Shown here: piece after piece, positions 1-6,768 of the stretch
Numbering within the stretch: the stretch's first letter is position 1
Layout of the letters: each line of letters starts with the position of its first letter
NCBI GenBank assembly: GCA_913054445.1
Contig: CAJXIK010000096.1
Location: forward strand, 1 to 7,430
Length of the DNA stretch: 7,430 nt
Direction: 5' to 3'
Origin: an uncultured Bermanella sp.
GTDB taxonomy: Bacteria; Pseudomonadota; Gammaproteobacteria; Pseudomonadales; Oceanobacteraceae
Position numbers and translations under genes: made by a program
The notes under the pieces: generated by a model
Databases searched by the model: none
What the model was told of the DNA's origin: nothing
Seen by the model: the letters and a program-made list of their open reading frames with translations, nothing else

Positions 1-13
1 AAGAGAGTGAATC

Positions 14-1099
14 ATGACTAAAAAAAATGTGTTGGTGATGGCGGGTGGTACCGGCGGCCATGTGATTCCCGCATTGAGTGTGGCCCGTGAGCTAACCAAC
101 AAGGGCTATCGGGTCCACTGGTTGGGCAGTATTAAGGGTATCGAAAACGAGCTGGTGGTGGATGCGGGTTATACGCTGCATCGCATCTCCATTGCCGGTT
201 TACGCGGCAGCGGAGTGCGTAAGCTGCTGTCGGCACCTTGGCAAATGATGATCGCCCTGTGGCAAACCTTTAAGGTCTATCGCCAGGTTAAGCCGGTCAT
301 GTGCTTGGGCATGGGGGGCTTCGCCTCCGGGCCAGGCGGCCTGATGGCCTGGCTATTACGGGTGCCCTTAGTGGTGCATGAACAAAATGCGCTGGCGGGT
401 CTTACCAATAAATTATTGAGCAGGCTGGCCACACGTGTATTGCAGGCCTTCGATAGTGCCTTCGTCGCTGGGAAAAAGGTGCACACAGTGGGTAACCCAG
501 TGCGCAGCAGCATAGTTGACATAGCCGACCCCAAACAAAGGTTAAGCAATCGCCAAGGCCCGCTCAATGTATTAGTGGTGGGTGGCAGCCTCGGCGCGGT
601 GGCGCTCAACCATGTGGTCATCGAGATGATGGGGCAACAGGAATTAAAGCTGAACGTGTGGCATCAAACCGGCGCGCGCAATTACGACGCGGTGAAGGCG
701 GGCTACCAAACGGCGCACATTGAAGGGGTCAAGGTCAGTGCCTTCATCGGCGATATGGCCGCCGCCTTCGCCTGGGCCGATGTGGTGATCTGTCGTGCGG
801 GGGCCCTCACGGTCTCGGAATTAATGGCGGCGGGTGTGGCTTCTATTTTGGTGCCCTATCCGTTTGCGGTGGATGACCACCAGACGGCCAATGGCCAATT
901 TTTAGTGAATCTCGAGGCTGCCATTCTCTGCCAACAGGCAGAATTAACGGCGTCATCATTGTTAGACGAATTAACCCAGTTGCAAGATCGAGACAGGCTG
1001 CTGCAAATGTCCTGTGCGGCTCGATCATTGGCCCGTGCCGATGCGGCGCAAGTGGTTAGCAATTATTGTATTGAGGTCATCCATGACGGACGAAAATAA
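14..1099 (+). CDS. murG: MurG, UDP-GlcNAc:lipid I N-acetylglucosaminyltransferase
   Basis: Transfers GlcNAc from UDP-GlcNAc to lipid I to make lipid II, the last cytoplasmic step of peptidoglycan precursor synthesis, at the inner face of the inner membrane (known for the family). The 361-aa protein is close to the usual length of about 355. It shows the two-domain GT-B pattern: the N-terminal glycine-rich loop GGTGGH (residues 11-16), a second loop GMGGFASGPGG (99-109) and HEQNALAGLTN (122-132) in the acceptor half. The C-terminal donor half has GGSLGA (190-195), FIGDM (244-248), CRAGALTVSE with Glu269 and the nucleotide-sugar segment DDHQTANGQF (287-296). The ATG at 14 follows a purine-rich GAGAG (3-7) with suitable spacing and gives the conserved N terminus. 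In the usual order ftsW lies just upstream, outside this window. The 3' end overlaps murC by 17 bp. No key residue appears missing. Confidence 0.98.
   Translation: MTKKNVLVMAGGTGGHVIPALSVARELTNKGYRVHWLGSIKGIENELVVDAGYTLHRISIAGLRGSGVRKLLSAPWQMMIALWQTFKVYRQVKPVMCLGMGGFASGPGGLMAWLLRVPLVVHEQNALAGLTNKLLSRLATRVLQAFDSAFVAGKKVHTVGNPVRSSIVDIADPKQRLSNRQGPLNVLVVGGSLGAVALNHVVIEMMGQQELKLNVWHQTGARNYDAVKAGYQTAHIEGVKVSAFIGDMAAAFAWADVVICRAGALTVSELMAAGVASILVPYPFAVDDHQTANGQFLVNLEAAILCQQAELTASSLLDELTQLQDRDRLLQMSCAARSLARADAAQVVSNYCIEVIHDGRK
1073..1076 (+). promoter_or_regulatory. Ribosome binding site that fixes the murC start
   Basis: GAGG lies inside the end of murG, 6 bp before the ATG at 1083. An in-frame ATG at 1014 is also open but would add 23 residues with no resemblance to MurC. 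The GAGG and the family length both favour 1083. Its position inside the upstream gene suggests that murC translation is coupled to murG. Confidence 0.75.
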
Positions 1100-2537
1100 A
1101 GCATTACAGCGCTGGCAAATACCCGAAATGAGGCGCATTCGTCGTATTCATTTCATTGGTATTGGCGGCGTGGGCATGTGCGGCATCGCCGAGGTGCTGC
1201 TCAACCAGGGTTACGACATATCCGGTTCCGACCTGCGCCAGTCGGCGGCCACAGATCGTTTGATTTCCCTGGGAGCTGAAGTCTATCTGGGGCACAGTGC
1301 AGAAAACGTGAAGACGGTGGACGTCATCGTGGTGTCCACCGCCATCAATCAGGCCAACCCAGAAATTAAATACGCCATGGAGAATAGAATCCCCATCGTG
1401 CGTCGTGCAGAGATGTTGGCCGAGCTTATGCGCTATCGTCATGGCATCGCCATCGCCGGCACCCATGGTAAGACCACCACCACGAGCCTATTGTCATCTA
1501 TCTTGGCAGAAGGGGATAAAGACCCCACCTTCGTCATCGGCGGTCGCCTAACCAGTGCTGGCACCAATGCCAAGTTGGGGGGCAGTCGCTATTTGGTGGC
1601 CGAGGCGGATGAGTCCGATGCCTCGTTCCTGCATTTGCAGCCCATGGTGTCGGTGGTGACCAACATCGAAGCCGACCACATGGATACCTATGGTGGCGAC
1701 TTTAATCAGCTGAAGAAAACCTTCGTCGAATTTTTACATAACTTACCGTTTTATGGCCTAGCGGTGTTGTGTGTGGACGATGCCACTATTAAGGAAATAT
1801 TGCCCGAGGTGAATCGGCCGGTGCTTACCTATGGCTTCGACAAGAGCGCCGACTACTATGCCACTAATGTGCAGCAAGATGGCCTGTTCACCTCGTTTAC
1901 CGCCAAGCGTCCGCCAGGCTTAAAAGACCTCAGTATCAAATTACGCATGCCAGGTAAGCACAATGTGCTCAATGCCTTGGCCGCCATTGCCGTGGCCAGC
2001 GACGAAAAAATCTCCCCCGAGGCGATCGTGAGCGCGCTTGAGAAATTTCAAGGGGTCGGGCGGCGCTTTCAGGTGTGTGGCGAATTTCCTTTCAAAGGCG
2101 GGCAGGTGATGCAGGTAGATGACTATGGTCACCACCCCACCGAAGTGGAGGTCACCATACAAGCGATTCGTAACGGCTGGCCGCAGAAACGCTTGGTCAT
2201 GTTGTTTCAGCCCCACAGGTATAGCCGTACCCGTGACCTGTACGAGGATTTTGTACGGGTGCTCAGCGAGGTCGATGTGCTGGTGCTGCTGGATGTGTAT
2301 GCCGCCGGAGAAGATGAGGTGCCCGGTGCCGATGGGCGCTCGTTATGCCGCAGCATTCGTCAACGCGGCCGAGTGGACCCCATCTTTATCGAGCGGGGTG
2401 GTTCGGTCATGCCGATACTCAAAGATATATTGCAGCCCGGCGACTTGCTCATCACGCAAGGTGCTGGTGACGTGGGGGGGTTAGCCATGGAACTAAGCCA
2501 AAGCCTACCGGCTCTGTTGGAGTCTATGGATGACTAG
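1083..2537 (+). CDS. murC: MurC, UDP-N-acetylmuramate--L-alanine ligase
   Basis: ATP-dependent cytoplasmic ligase that adds L-Ala to UDP-MurNAc, the first amino acid of the stem peptide (family knowledge). From the ATG at 1083 the protein has 484 aa, against about 491 in E. coli. The Mur ligase domains are in order: an N-terminal UDP-binding Rossmann segment FIGIGGVGMCGIAEV (24-38), the ATP-binding loop GTHGKTTT (126-133, Lys130), EADESDASF (174-182) and TNIEADHMD (193-201) in the central domain, and GKHNVLNALAA (291-301). The C-terminal domain carries DDYGHHPTEV (346-355), FQPHRYSRTRDL (375-386) and QGAGDVG (459-465). HHPTEV and QPHRYSRT separate MurC from MurD, MurE and MurF. It overlaps murG by 17 bp and ddlB by 8 bp, so the three are very probably one translationally coupled unit. 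A longer open frame from 1014 was not used (see the RBS entry). The gene looks intact. Confidence 0.98.
   Translation: MTDENKALQRWQIPEMRRIRRIHFIGIGGVGMCGIAEVLLNQGYDISGSDLRQSAATDRLISLGAEVYLGHSAENVKTVDVIVVSTAINQANPEIKYAMENRIPIVRRAEMLAELMRYRHGIAIAGTHGKTTTTSLLSSILAEGDKDPTFVIGGRLTSAGTNAKLGGSRYLVAEADESDASFLHLQPMVSVVTNIEADHMDTYGGDFNQLKKTFVEFLHNLPFYGLAVLCVDDATIKEILPEVNRPVLTYGFDKSADYYATNVQQDGLFTSFTAKRPPGLKDLSIKLRMPGKHNVLNALAAIAVASDEKISPEAIVSALEKFQGVGRRFQVCGEFPFKGGQVMQVDDYGHHPTEVEVTIQAIRNGWPQKRLVMLFQPHRYSRTRDLYEDFVRVLSEVDVLVLLDVYAAGEDEVPGADGRSLCRSIRQRGRVDPIFIERGGSVMPILKDILQPGDLLITQGAGDVGGLAMELSQSLPALLESMDD
2519..2522 (+). promoter_or_regulatory. Ribosome binding site for ddlB within the murC end
   Basis: GGAG sits 7 bp before the ATG at 2530, the preferred start. 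A second in-frame ATG at 2539, two bases after the murC stop, is 16 bp from the GGAG and so is less likely, although it would give a protein with all conserved motifs. Confidence 0.6.
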
Positions 2538-3456
2538 CATGCAAGCCCCAGACATTGGCAAGGTGGCGGTGCTGTTGGGGGGCAACAGCGCCGAGCGGGC
2601 GGTATCTTTACGCTCGGGCCACGCTGTCTATGAGGCATTAATCTCCCAGGGCATCGACGCCATTAAGGTCGATACCCGTGACGATCTCATCAAGCAGCTA
2701 GACGCGCATCAGTTTGCCGTAGCCTTCATCGCCCTGCACGGCGTGGGGGGGGAAGATGGCACCATACAGGGATTGCTGGAATTTTACGGTCTGCCCTATA
2801 CCGGCAGTGGCGTTAAGGCCAGCGCCATCTGCATGGATAAATGGCGCACTAAGTTAATTTGGCAGAGCCTGCAGCTGCCCACTCCGCAATTTGTACAGGT
2901 CGCAAATGTGGCGCAGTTAACGGCATTTGCCGCTGAGGTGGGATACCCTCTGATGGTCAAGCCAGCCCTCGAAGGCTCTAGTATTGGCATCAGCAAAGTG
3001 CTGGCGGTTGAACAGTTAGCGCCTGCCTTTAATGAGGCTCAGCAAACCGGCTCACCGGTTATGGCGGAGCAGTTCGTGGCGGGCAAGGAATTTACCGTGG
3101 CCATATTGGATGGCGAGCCATTGCCAGTCATTCAGCTTAAGCCTGCCAACGATTTTTATGACTATGAGGCCAAATATCAGCAGAACGACACCGAATACCT
3201 AATTCCTTGTGGGCTAACAGAGGCGAAGGAACGAGAGTTGCAGGCCTTAGCATTAGGCGCATTTTTGGCGTTAGACGGCACAGGCTGGGGGCGAGTGGAC
3301 TTCATGCAGGATGCAGATGAACGATTCTGGTTAATAGAAGCGAATACGGTGCCAGGCATGACCGACCATTCCTTGCTGCCCATGGCCGCGCGCGCCGCGG
3401 GTATCGACTTCGAACAGCTAGTGCTAAAAATAGTAAGCGCAGCGGGGGCGACTTAA
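2530..3456 (+). CDS. ddlB: D-alanine--D-alanine ligase (DdlB)
   Basis: Cytoplasmic ATP-grasp ligase that joins two D-Ala into the dipeptide which MurF then adds to the stem peptide (family knowledge). The 308-aa length matches E. coli DdlB (306). Visible motifs are LLGGNSAERAVSLRSG (15-30, with the Glu22 that corresponds to the substrate-contacting Glu15 of E. coli), ALHGVGGEDGTIQG (68-81), LPYTGSG (88-94), MDKWRTK (102-108), KPALEGSSIGISKV (144-157), FYDYEAKY (209-216), GWGRVDFM (252-259) and LIEANTVPGMT (268-278). Asp257, Glu270 and Asn272 are the expected metal ligands. Tyr216 in the omega-loop is retained, which is typical of D-Ala-D-Ala rather than D-Ala-D-lactate ligases, so no intrinsic vancomycin-type depsipeptide activity is suggested. 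The placement between murC and ftsQ identifies it as the cluster paralogue DdlB rather than DdlA. The start overlaps murC by 8 bp; ftsQ begins 2 bp after the stop. Confidence 0.97.
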   Translation: MTSMQAPDIGKVAVLLGGNSAERAVSLRSGHAVYEALISQGIDAIKVDTRDDLIKQLDAHQFAVAFIALHGVGGEDGTIQGLLEFYGLPYTGSGVKASAICMDKWRTKLIWQSLQLPTPQFVQVANVAQLTAFAAEVGYPLMVKPALEGSSIGISKVLAVEQLAPAFNEAQQTGSPVMAEQFVAGKEFTVAILDGEPLPVIQLKPANDFYDYEAKYQQNDTEYLIPCGLTEAKERELQALALGAFLALDGTGWGRVDFMQDADERFWLIEANTVPGMTDHSLLPMAARAAGIDFEQLVLKIVSAAGAT

Positions 3457-3458
3457 GA

Positions 3459-4211
3459 ATGAAGGCTAAGGGTGCGGTGCGCATCAAACAGCGCCGCGAG
3501 TCGCTCATAAATCTAGATGGCTTGCCTTGGTTGAAACCGGTATCTGCCGTGATCACCCTGGCCTGTCTTGTGGTCTCGGTGGTGTTATTAACCATGCCTT
3601 TGATCAATAAGGATATCCATAAGCTGCAAATCGACGGGCCTCTCGAGCACGTATCTACAGAGCAAGTGCGCCAAGCATTAGTGGGCACCTTTCCTGGCGG
3701 GTTTATCTCCTTGAGTGTCGAAGATGTGGTGATACGCCTGCGCGAGTTGCCCATGGTGGCCCACGTAGAGGCAGAGAAAGTCTGGCCCGATACCTTACGG
3801 CTCACCCTCCATGAAGAACAGCCGGTGGCGATCTGGAATAGCAGGAGCATGTTAAGTCAGTCAGGAGAGGTCTTGCCTTTGGCATTGGCTCTATTACAAT
3901 TGCCGCAATTAAAGGGGCGCGACGGTGGCAGTCGCCTAGTGATGCAGCATTTTCAATTATTTAATCACTGGGGCAAGCGCCACAGCTTATCCTTGCTGGC
4001 ATTGAATAACACCGCCTCGGGATGGCAGTTGATATATGCAGATGACTTTCAAATATGGTTGGACAGCAGCCAGGCCATGCAAGGGTTGCAGCAGCTAGAA
4101 GATGTATTGCACCAATTTGATGTGTCGCGCATACGCCGCATAGACATGCGCTATGAACAAGGTTTTGCAGTGGCTTGGAAAAAAGAGTTTCAGGCCGTGG
4201 TACAGGGATAG
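3459..4211 (+). CDS. ftsQ: Cell division protein FtsQ
   Basis: Bitopic inner-membrane divisome protein that recruits FtsB and FtsL and links the Z ring to septal peptidoglycan synthesis (family knowledge). Visible parts are a basic cytoplasmic tail (1-26, KAKGAVRIKQRR near the start), one hydrophobic segment (about 27-48), a POTRA domain (about 53-121, starting IHKLQIDGPLEHVS) and a periplasmic beta domain (about 122-242). The segment VWPDTLRLTLHEEQPVAIWN (108-127) corresponds to the WPD...PVA.W signature of FtsQ. RIDMRYEQGFAVAW (227-240) matches the strand region that contacts FtsB in E. coli. The protein is 250 aa against 276 in E. coli; the shortfall is in the cytoplasmic tail and in the C-terminal tail after the beta domain. 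No good Shine-Dalgarno precedes the ATG, only a GGGGG run about 10 bp away, so coupling to ddlB, 2 bp upstream, probably drives translation. This fits a protein usually made at low copy number. Sequence conservation is weaker than for its neighbours, as is normal for FtsQ. Confidence 0.95.
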   Translation: MKAKGAVRIKQRRESLINLDGLPWLKPVSAVITLACLVVSVVLLTMPLINKDIHKLQIDGPLEHVSTEQVRQALVGTFPGGFISLSVEDVVIRLRELPMVAHVEAEKVWPDTLRLTLHEEQPVAIWNSRSMLSQSGEVLPLALALLQLPQLKGRDGGSRLVMQHFQLFNHWGKRHSLSLLALNNTASGWQLIYADDFQIWLDSSQAMQGLQQLEDVLHQFDVSRIRRIDMRYEQGFAVAWKKEFQAVVQG

Positions 4212-4223
4212 AGAGAGAATAAG

Positions 4224-5459
4224 ATGAACGCAGCTGCAGATGATAAATTAATTGTTGGCCTCGATATCGGCACCTCGAAGGTGGTGGCCATCGTGGGCGA
4301 AGTGTCACCAGATGGCAGCATAAAAGTGGTGGGACTAGGCAGCCACCCTTCCCGTGGCCTCAAAAAAGGTGTGGTGGTGAACATCGAGAGCACCGTGCAG
4401 TCCATTCAACGTGCTGTCGAAGAAGCCGAACTCATGGCCGGTTGCCAGATTCACTCTGTGTATGCCGGTATTGCGGGCAGCCATATTCGCGCCATGAACA
4501 GTCACGGTATTGTGGCCATCAAGGATCGTGAGGTGCAGCCGTCTGACCTCGAGCGGGTGATAGATGCCGCCAAGGCGGTGGCCATTCCTGCCGACCAAAA
4601 GATACTGCATGTCTTGCCACAAGAATATGTGATCGATATGCAAGAGGGCATTAAAGAGCCCATCGGCATGTCAGGGGTACGCCTAGAGGCCAAGGTACAC
4701 ATGGTCTCCGGTGCCTTAAATGCGGCGCAGAACATTGAAAAATGCGTACACAGGTGTGACCTGGCGCTGGACGATATTATTCTCGAACAGTTGGCATCCA
4801 GTTATGCGGTGTTGACCGACGATGAAAAAGAGCTGGGTGTGTGCATGGTGGACATAGGCGGGGGGACCACAGACATTGCCATCTTCACCGAAGGTTCCAT
4901 TCGGCACACTGCGGTGATTCCCATCGCCGGTGATCAAGTCACCAACGATATCGCCATGGCGTTGCGTACCCCTACTCAGCATGCCGAAGACATTAAGATT
5001 AAATACGCGTGTGCACTCACCCAATTGGCGGGTGCCGACGAATTTATTAAGGTGCCCAGCGTGGGCGAGCGCGCGCCGCGCAGCTTGTCACGGCAGGCAT
5101 TGGCCGAGGTGGTGGAGCCCAGATATGAGGAGTTGTTTACTCTCATTCAGGCGGAATTGCGCCGCAGCGGTTTTGAAGACATGATCGCCGCCGGGGTGGT
5201 ACTCACCGGCGGCACTTCTATGATGGAAGGGGCGGTGGAGCTGGCCGAAGAGATTTTTCACGTGCCGGTGCGCCTCGCTAAACCATTAGGGGTAGAAGGT
5301 CTGGCCGATGTGGTGGCCAATCCTATTTATGCCACTTCGGTGGGATTATTGATTTACGGTGCTAAGCACCAATTAGGCGAACTGGTATTTGCGCGCAAAG
5401 AAGAAGCCCCTGCGGGTTACTTCGAGAGCGTAAAAAATTGGATTAAAGGGAATTTTTAA
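4224..5459 (+). CDS. ftsA: Cell division protein FtsA, actin-like Z-ring membrane anchor
   Basis: Actin-fold ATP-binding protein that binds the FtsZ C-terminal peptide and tethers the Z ring to the inner membrane; it also helps recruit later division proteins (family knowledge). The 411-aa length is close to the E. coli 420. Nucleotide-site motifs are VGLDIGTSKV (11-20, phosphate 1), MVDIGGGTTDIAIF (208-221, phosphate 2) and VLTGGTSMMEG (326-336, adenosine site). The FtsA-specific 1C domain, which replaces the actin 1B domain, lies at about 85-165. The C terminus GYFESVKNWIKGNF (398-411) has the alternating hydrophobic and basic residues of the amphipathic membrane-targeting helix, with Phe400, Val403, Trp406, Ile407 and Phe411. 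The ATG at 4224 follows a purine-rich stretch (GAGAGA, 4211-4216) 12 bp after the ftsQ stop. MreB and DnaK, the other actin-fold candidates, lack this terminus and context. Confidence 0.98.
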   Translation: MNAAADDKLIVGLDIGTSKVVAIVGEVSPDGSIKVVGLGSHPSRGLKKGVVVNIESTVQSIQRAVEEAELMAGCQIHSVYAGIAGSHIRAMNSHGIVAIKDREVQPSDLERVIDAAKAVAIPADQKILHVLPQEYVIDMQEGIKEPIGMSGVRLEAKVHMVSGALNAAQNIEKCVHRCDLALDDIILEQLASSYAVLTDDEKELGVCMVDIGGGTTDIAIFTEGSIRHTAVIPIAGDQVTNDIAMALRTPTQHAEDIKIKYACALTQLAGADEFIKVPSVGERAPRSLSRQALAEVVEPRYEELFTLIQAELRRSGFEDMIAAGVVLTGGTSMMEGAVELAEEIFHVPVRLAKPLGVEGLADVVANPIYATSVGLLIYGAKHQLGELVFARKEEAPAGYFESVKNWIKGNF

Positions 5460-5467
5460 TATTTAAT

Positions 5468-5494
5468 GGGCGTTAATAATAGTAGTAACGCGCC
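5468..5494 (+). other. Small imperfect hairpin in the ftsA-ftsZ spacer
   Basis: GGGCGTTA (5468-5475) can pair with TAACGCGCC (5486-5494), leaving one bulged G at 5492 and a 10-nt A/T-rich loop. This is 8 base pairs in total. No run of T follows, so a rho-independent terminator is unlikely. It sits about 15 bases before the ftsZ Shine-Dalgarno. The rest of the 62-bp spacer is rich in TAATAA triplets. In E. coli the ftsA-ftsZ mRNA is processed by RNase E, so an mRNA stability or processing role is possible, but that is inference. Confidence 0.45.
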
Positions 5495-5508
5495 TGTCAA
5501 ATAATAAT

Positions 5509-5514
5509 AAGGAG
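5509..5514 (+). promoter_or_regulatory. Strong ribosome binding site for ftsZ
   Basis: AAGGAG lies 7 bp before the ATG at 5522 and is the best Shine-Dalgarno in the window. This is consistent with FtsZ being the most abundant division protein of the cluster, and it supports 5522 over a second in-frame ATG at 5543. Confidence 0.8.
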
Positions 5515-5521
5515 AAGGGCG

Positions 5522-6697
5522 ATGACGCAAAGAGATAGCGATATGTTTGAATTGGTAGACGAGCCCCAGCACAACGCGGTAATTAAAGTGGTGGGTGTTG
5601 GTGGCGGCGGTGGTAACGCGGTAGAGCACATGGTGAGCAGCCAGGTTAGTGGGGTTGATTTTATCTGCGCCAATACCGACTCGCAGGCGCTTAAGCATAT
5701 GTCGGCGCGCTCGGTATTGCAGCTGGGTTCCACGGTCACTAAGGGGCTGGGTGCTGGGGCGAACCCAGAGGTGGGTCGCCAGTCAGCCATGGAAGATCGT
5801 GAGCGTATCTCCGAAGCCTTGAGCGGTGCCGACATGGTCTTTATCACCGCCGGTATGGGCGGTGGCACGGGCACGGGTGCGGCTCCGGTTGTGGCCGAAG
5901 TCGCACAAGAGCTGGGCATCCTCACGGTGGCCGTGGTCACTAAGCCGTTCCCGTTTGAAGGGCGTAAGCGCATCAAGTTGGCCGAGGCGGGTTTGGTCGA
6001 GCTAGCCAAGCATGTGGATTCTTTAATTACCATCCCCAATGAAAAGCTGCTGGCGGTATTGGGTAAAAATACTTCGTTACTGGATGCCTTCTCGGCGGCC
6101 AATGACGTCTTGCTGGGCGCGGTACAGGGCATTGCCGACCTTATTATTCGACCCGGTATGATCAACGTGGATTTCGCCGATGTGCGCACGGTGATGTCCG
6201 AGATGGGGCAGGCCATGATGGGCACAGGTTTCGCCAGTGGTGAAGAGCGCGCGCGCGAAGCAGCTGAGGCCGCTATTCGCAGTCCCTTGCTGGAAGATGT
6301 AAATCTAGAGGGTGCCCGTGGCATCTTAGTGAATATCACCGCCGGCACTAATCTGTCGTTGGGCGAATTTTCTGAGGTCGGCGATGCCATCGAAGAATTC
6401 TCCTCCGAAGACGCCACCATCGTCGTGGGCACCGTCATCGACGAGAGCATGACCGATGAATTACGAGTGACCGTAGTGGCGACTGGGCTTGGCAATCTCG
6501 ATAGCCTGCCGAAGAAAGTGGTGGACAACACCGTCACTAAGGCCGATGGCACGCTAGACTATAAGAAGCTAGAGCGCCCAACCGTCAGCCGCCAAAGCAA
6601 TACCCAGCCAGAAAATCAGGCGCGGGCGAACGCAGATAGCAGTAAAGACATGGATTACCTAGATATCCCTGCCTTCTTGCGTCGTCAGGCGGATTAG
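5522..6697 (+). CDS. ftsZ: Cell division protein FtsZ, tubulin-like GTPase
   Basis: GTPase that polymerises into the midcell Z ring and recruits the division machinery (family knowledge). The 391-aa protein shows the N-terminal nucleotide loop VGVGGGGGNAVEHM (24-37), NTDSQAL (51-57), the tubulin signature GGGTGTGAAPVVAE (113-126) and the T7 synergy loop NVDFADVRTVMSEMG (215-229), in which Asp217 and Asp220 align with catalytic Asp209 and Asp212 of E. coli. A polar, probably disordered linker runs from about 330 to 377. The conserved C-terminal peptide DYLDIPAFLRRQAD (378-391) is the docking site for FtsA and ZipA. The start at 5522 gives seven residues (MTQRDSD) before MFELVDEP, the point at which many gammaproteobacterial FtsZ proteins begin. 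The strong Shine-Dalgarno favours the longer form. It is separated from ftsA by 62 bp and from lpxC by 71 bp. Confidence 0.99.
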   Translation: MTQRDSDMFELVDEPQHNAVIKVVGVGGGGGNAVEHMVSSQVSGVDFICANTDSQALKHMSARSVLQLGSTVTKGLGAGANPEVGRQSAMEDRERISEALSGADMVFITAGMGGGTGTGAAPVVAEVAQELGILTVAVVTKPFPFEGRKRIKLAEAGLVELAKHVDSLITIPNEKLLAVLGKNTSLLDAFSAANDVLLGAVQGIADLIIRPGMINVDFADVRTVMSEMGQAMMGTGFASGEERAREAAEAAIRSPLLEDVNLEGARGILVNITAGTNLSLGEFSEVGDAIEEFSSEDATIVVGTVIDESMTDELRVTVVATGLGNLDSLPKKVVDNTVTKADGTLDYKKLERPTVSRQSNTQPENQARANADSSKDMDYLDIPAFLRRQAD

Positions 6698-6719
6698 TGC
6701 AGGCTAGTTAAAATGAAAT

Positions 6720-6738
6720 TTGGCGTTATAATAGCCAA
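6720..6738 (+). repeat. Short inverted repeat bracketing the lpxC -10 box
   Basis: TTGGC (6720-6724) and GCCAA (6734-6738) are perfect inverted copies separated by 9 bases that contain TATAAT. The symmetry could be an operator for a dimeric regulator. It is too weak and lacks the T-run needed for a terminator of ftsZ. Five-base arms can easily arise by chance. Confidence 0.35.
6727..6732 (+). promoter_or_regulatory. Probable -10 box of an lpxC promoter
   Basis: A perfect TATAAT stands in the ftsZ-lpxC spacer. Transcription would begin near 6739, giving a leader of about 30 nt before the lpxC ATG. The -35 region is poor: the best match is TAGTTA at 6705-6710, 3 of 6 to consensus at a 16-bp spacer. 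There is no TG extension. The promoter may therefore be weak or need an activator. Read-through from ftsZ is also possible, as no terminator is seen. Confidence 0.5.
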
Positions 6739-6768
6739 TCGCTGTACGTTTGAGTAAGTGAAGTATCG

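Noticed and set aside
1..13. The tail of an upstream ftsW gene, with a possible TGA stop at 8-10
   Set aside because: ftsW is expected here from the usual gene order, but two or three codons are not enough to identify it.
1014..1082. A 23-residue N-terminal extension of MurC
   Set aside because: It lies wholly within murG, does not resemble the MurC N terminus and has no good ribosome binding site. ATG 1083 has GAGG at proper spacing.
3302..3850. A 182-codon open frame on the - strand across the ddlB-ftsQ junction
   Set aside because: It lies over two well-supported genes and has no recognisable motif, so it is treated as a shadow frame.
5438..5466. A sigma-70 promoter at the end of ftsA for ftsZ (TTGGAT at 5438-5443 with A/T-rich DNA downstream)
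   Set aside because: No -10 candidate scores well at 16-18 bp spacing. TAATAT at 5457-5462 is only 13 bp away. E. coli has ftsZ promoters inside ftsA, so one may exist here, but it cannot be placed from the sequence.
5497..6552. A 351-codon open frame on the - strand opposite ftsZ
   Set aside because: It is antisense to almost all of a highly conserved gene. Its Ser/Thr/Ala/Pro-rich composition is what reverse reading of this codon usage gives, and it shows no recognisable domain or ribosome binding site.
6698..6768. A rho-independent terminator after ftsZ
   Set aside because: The only inverted repeat has 5-bp arms, a 9-base loop and no T-run after it.
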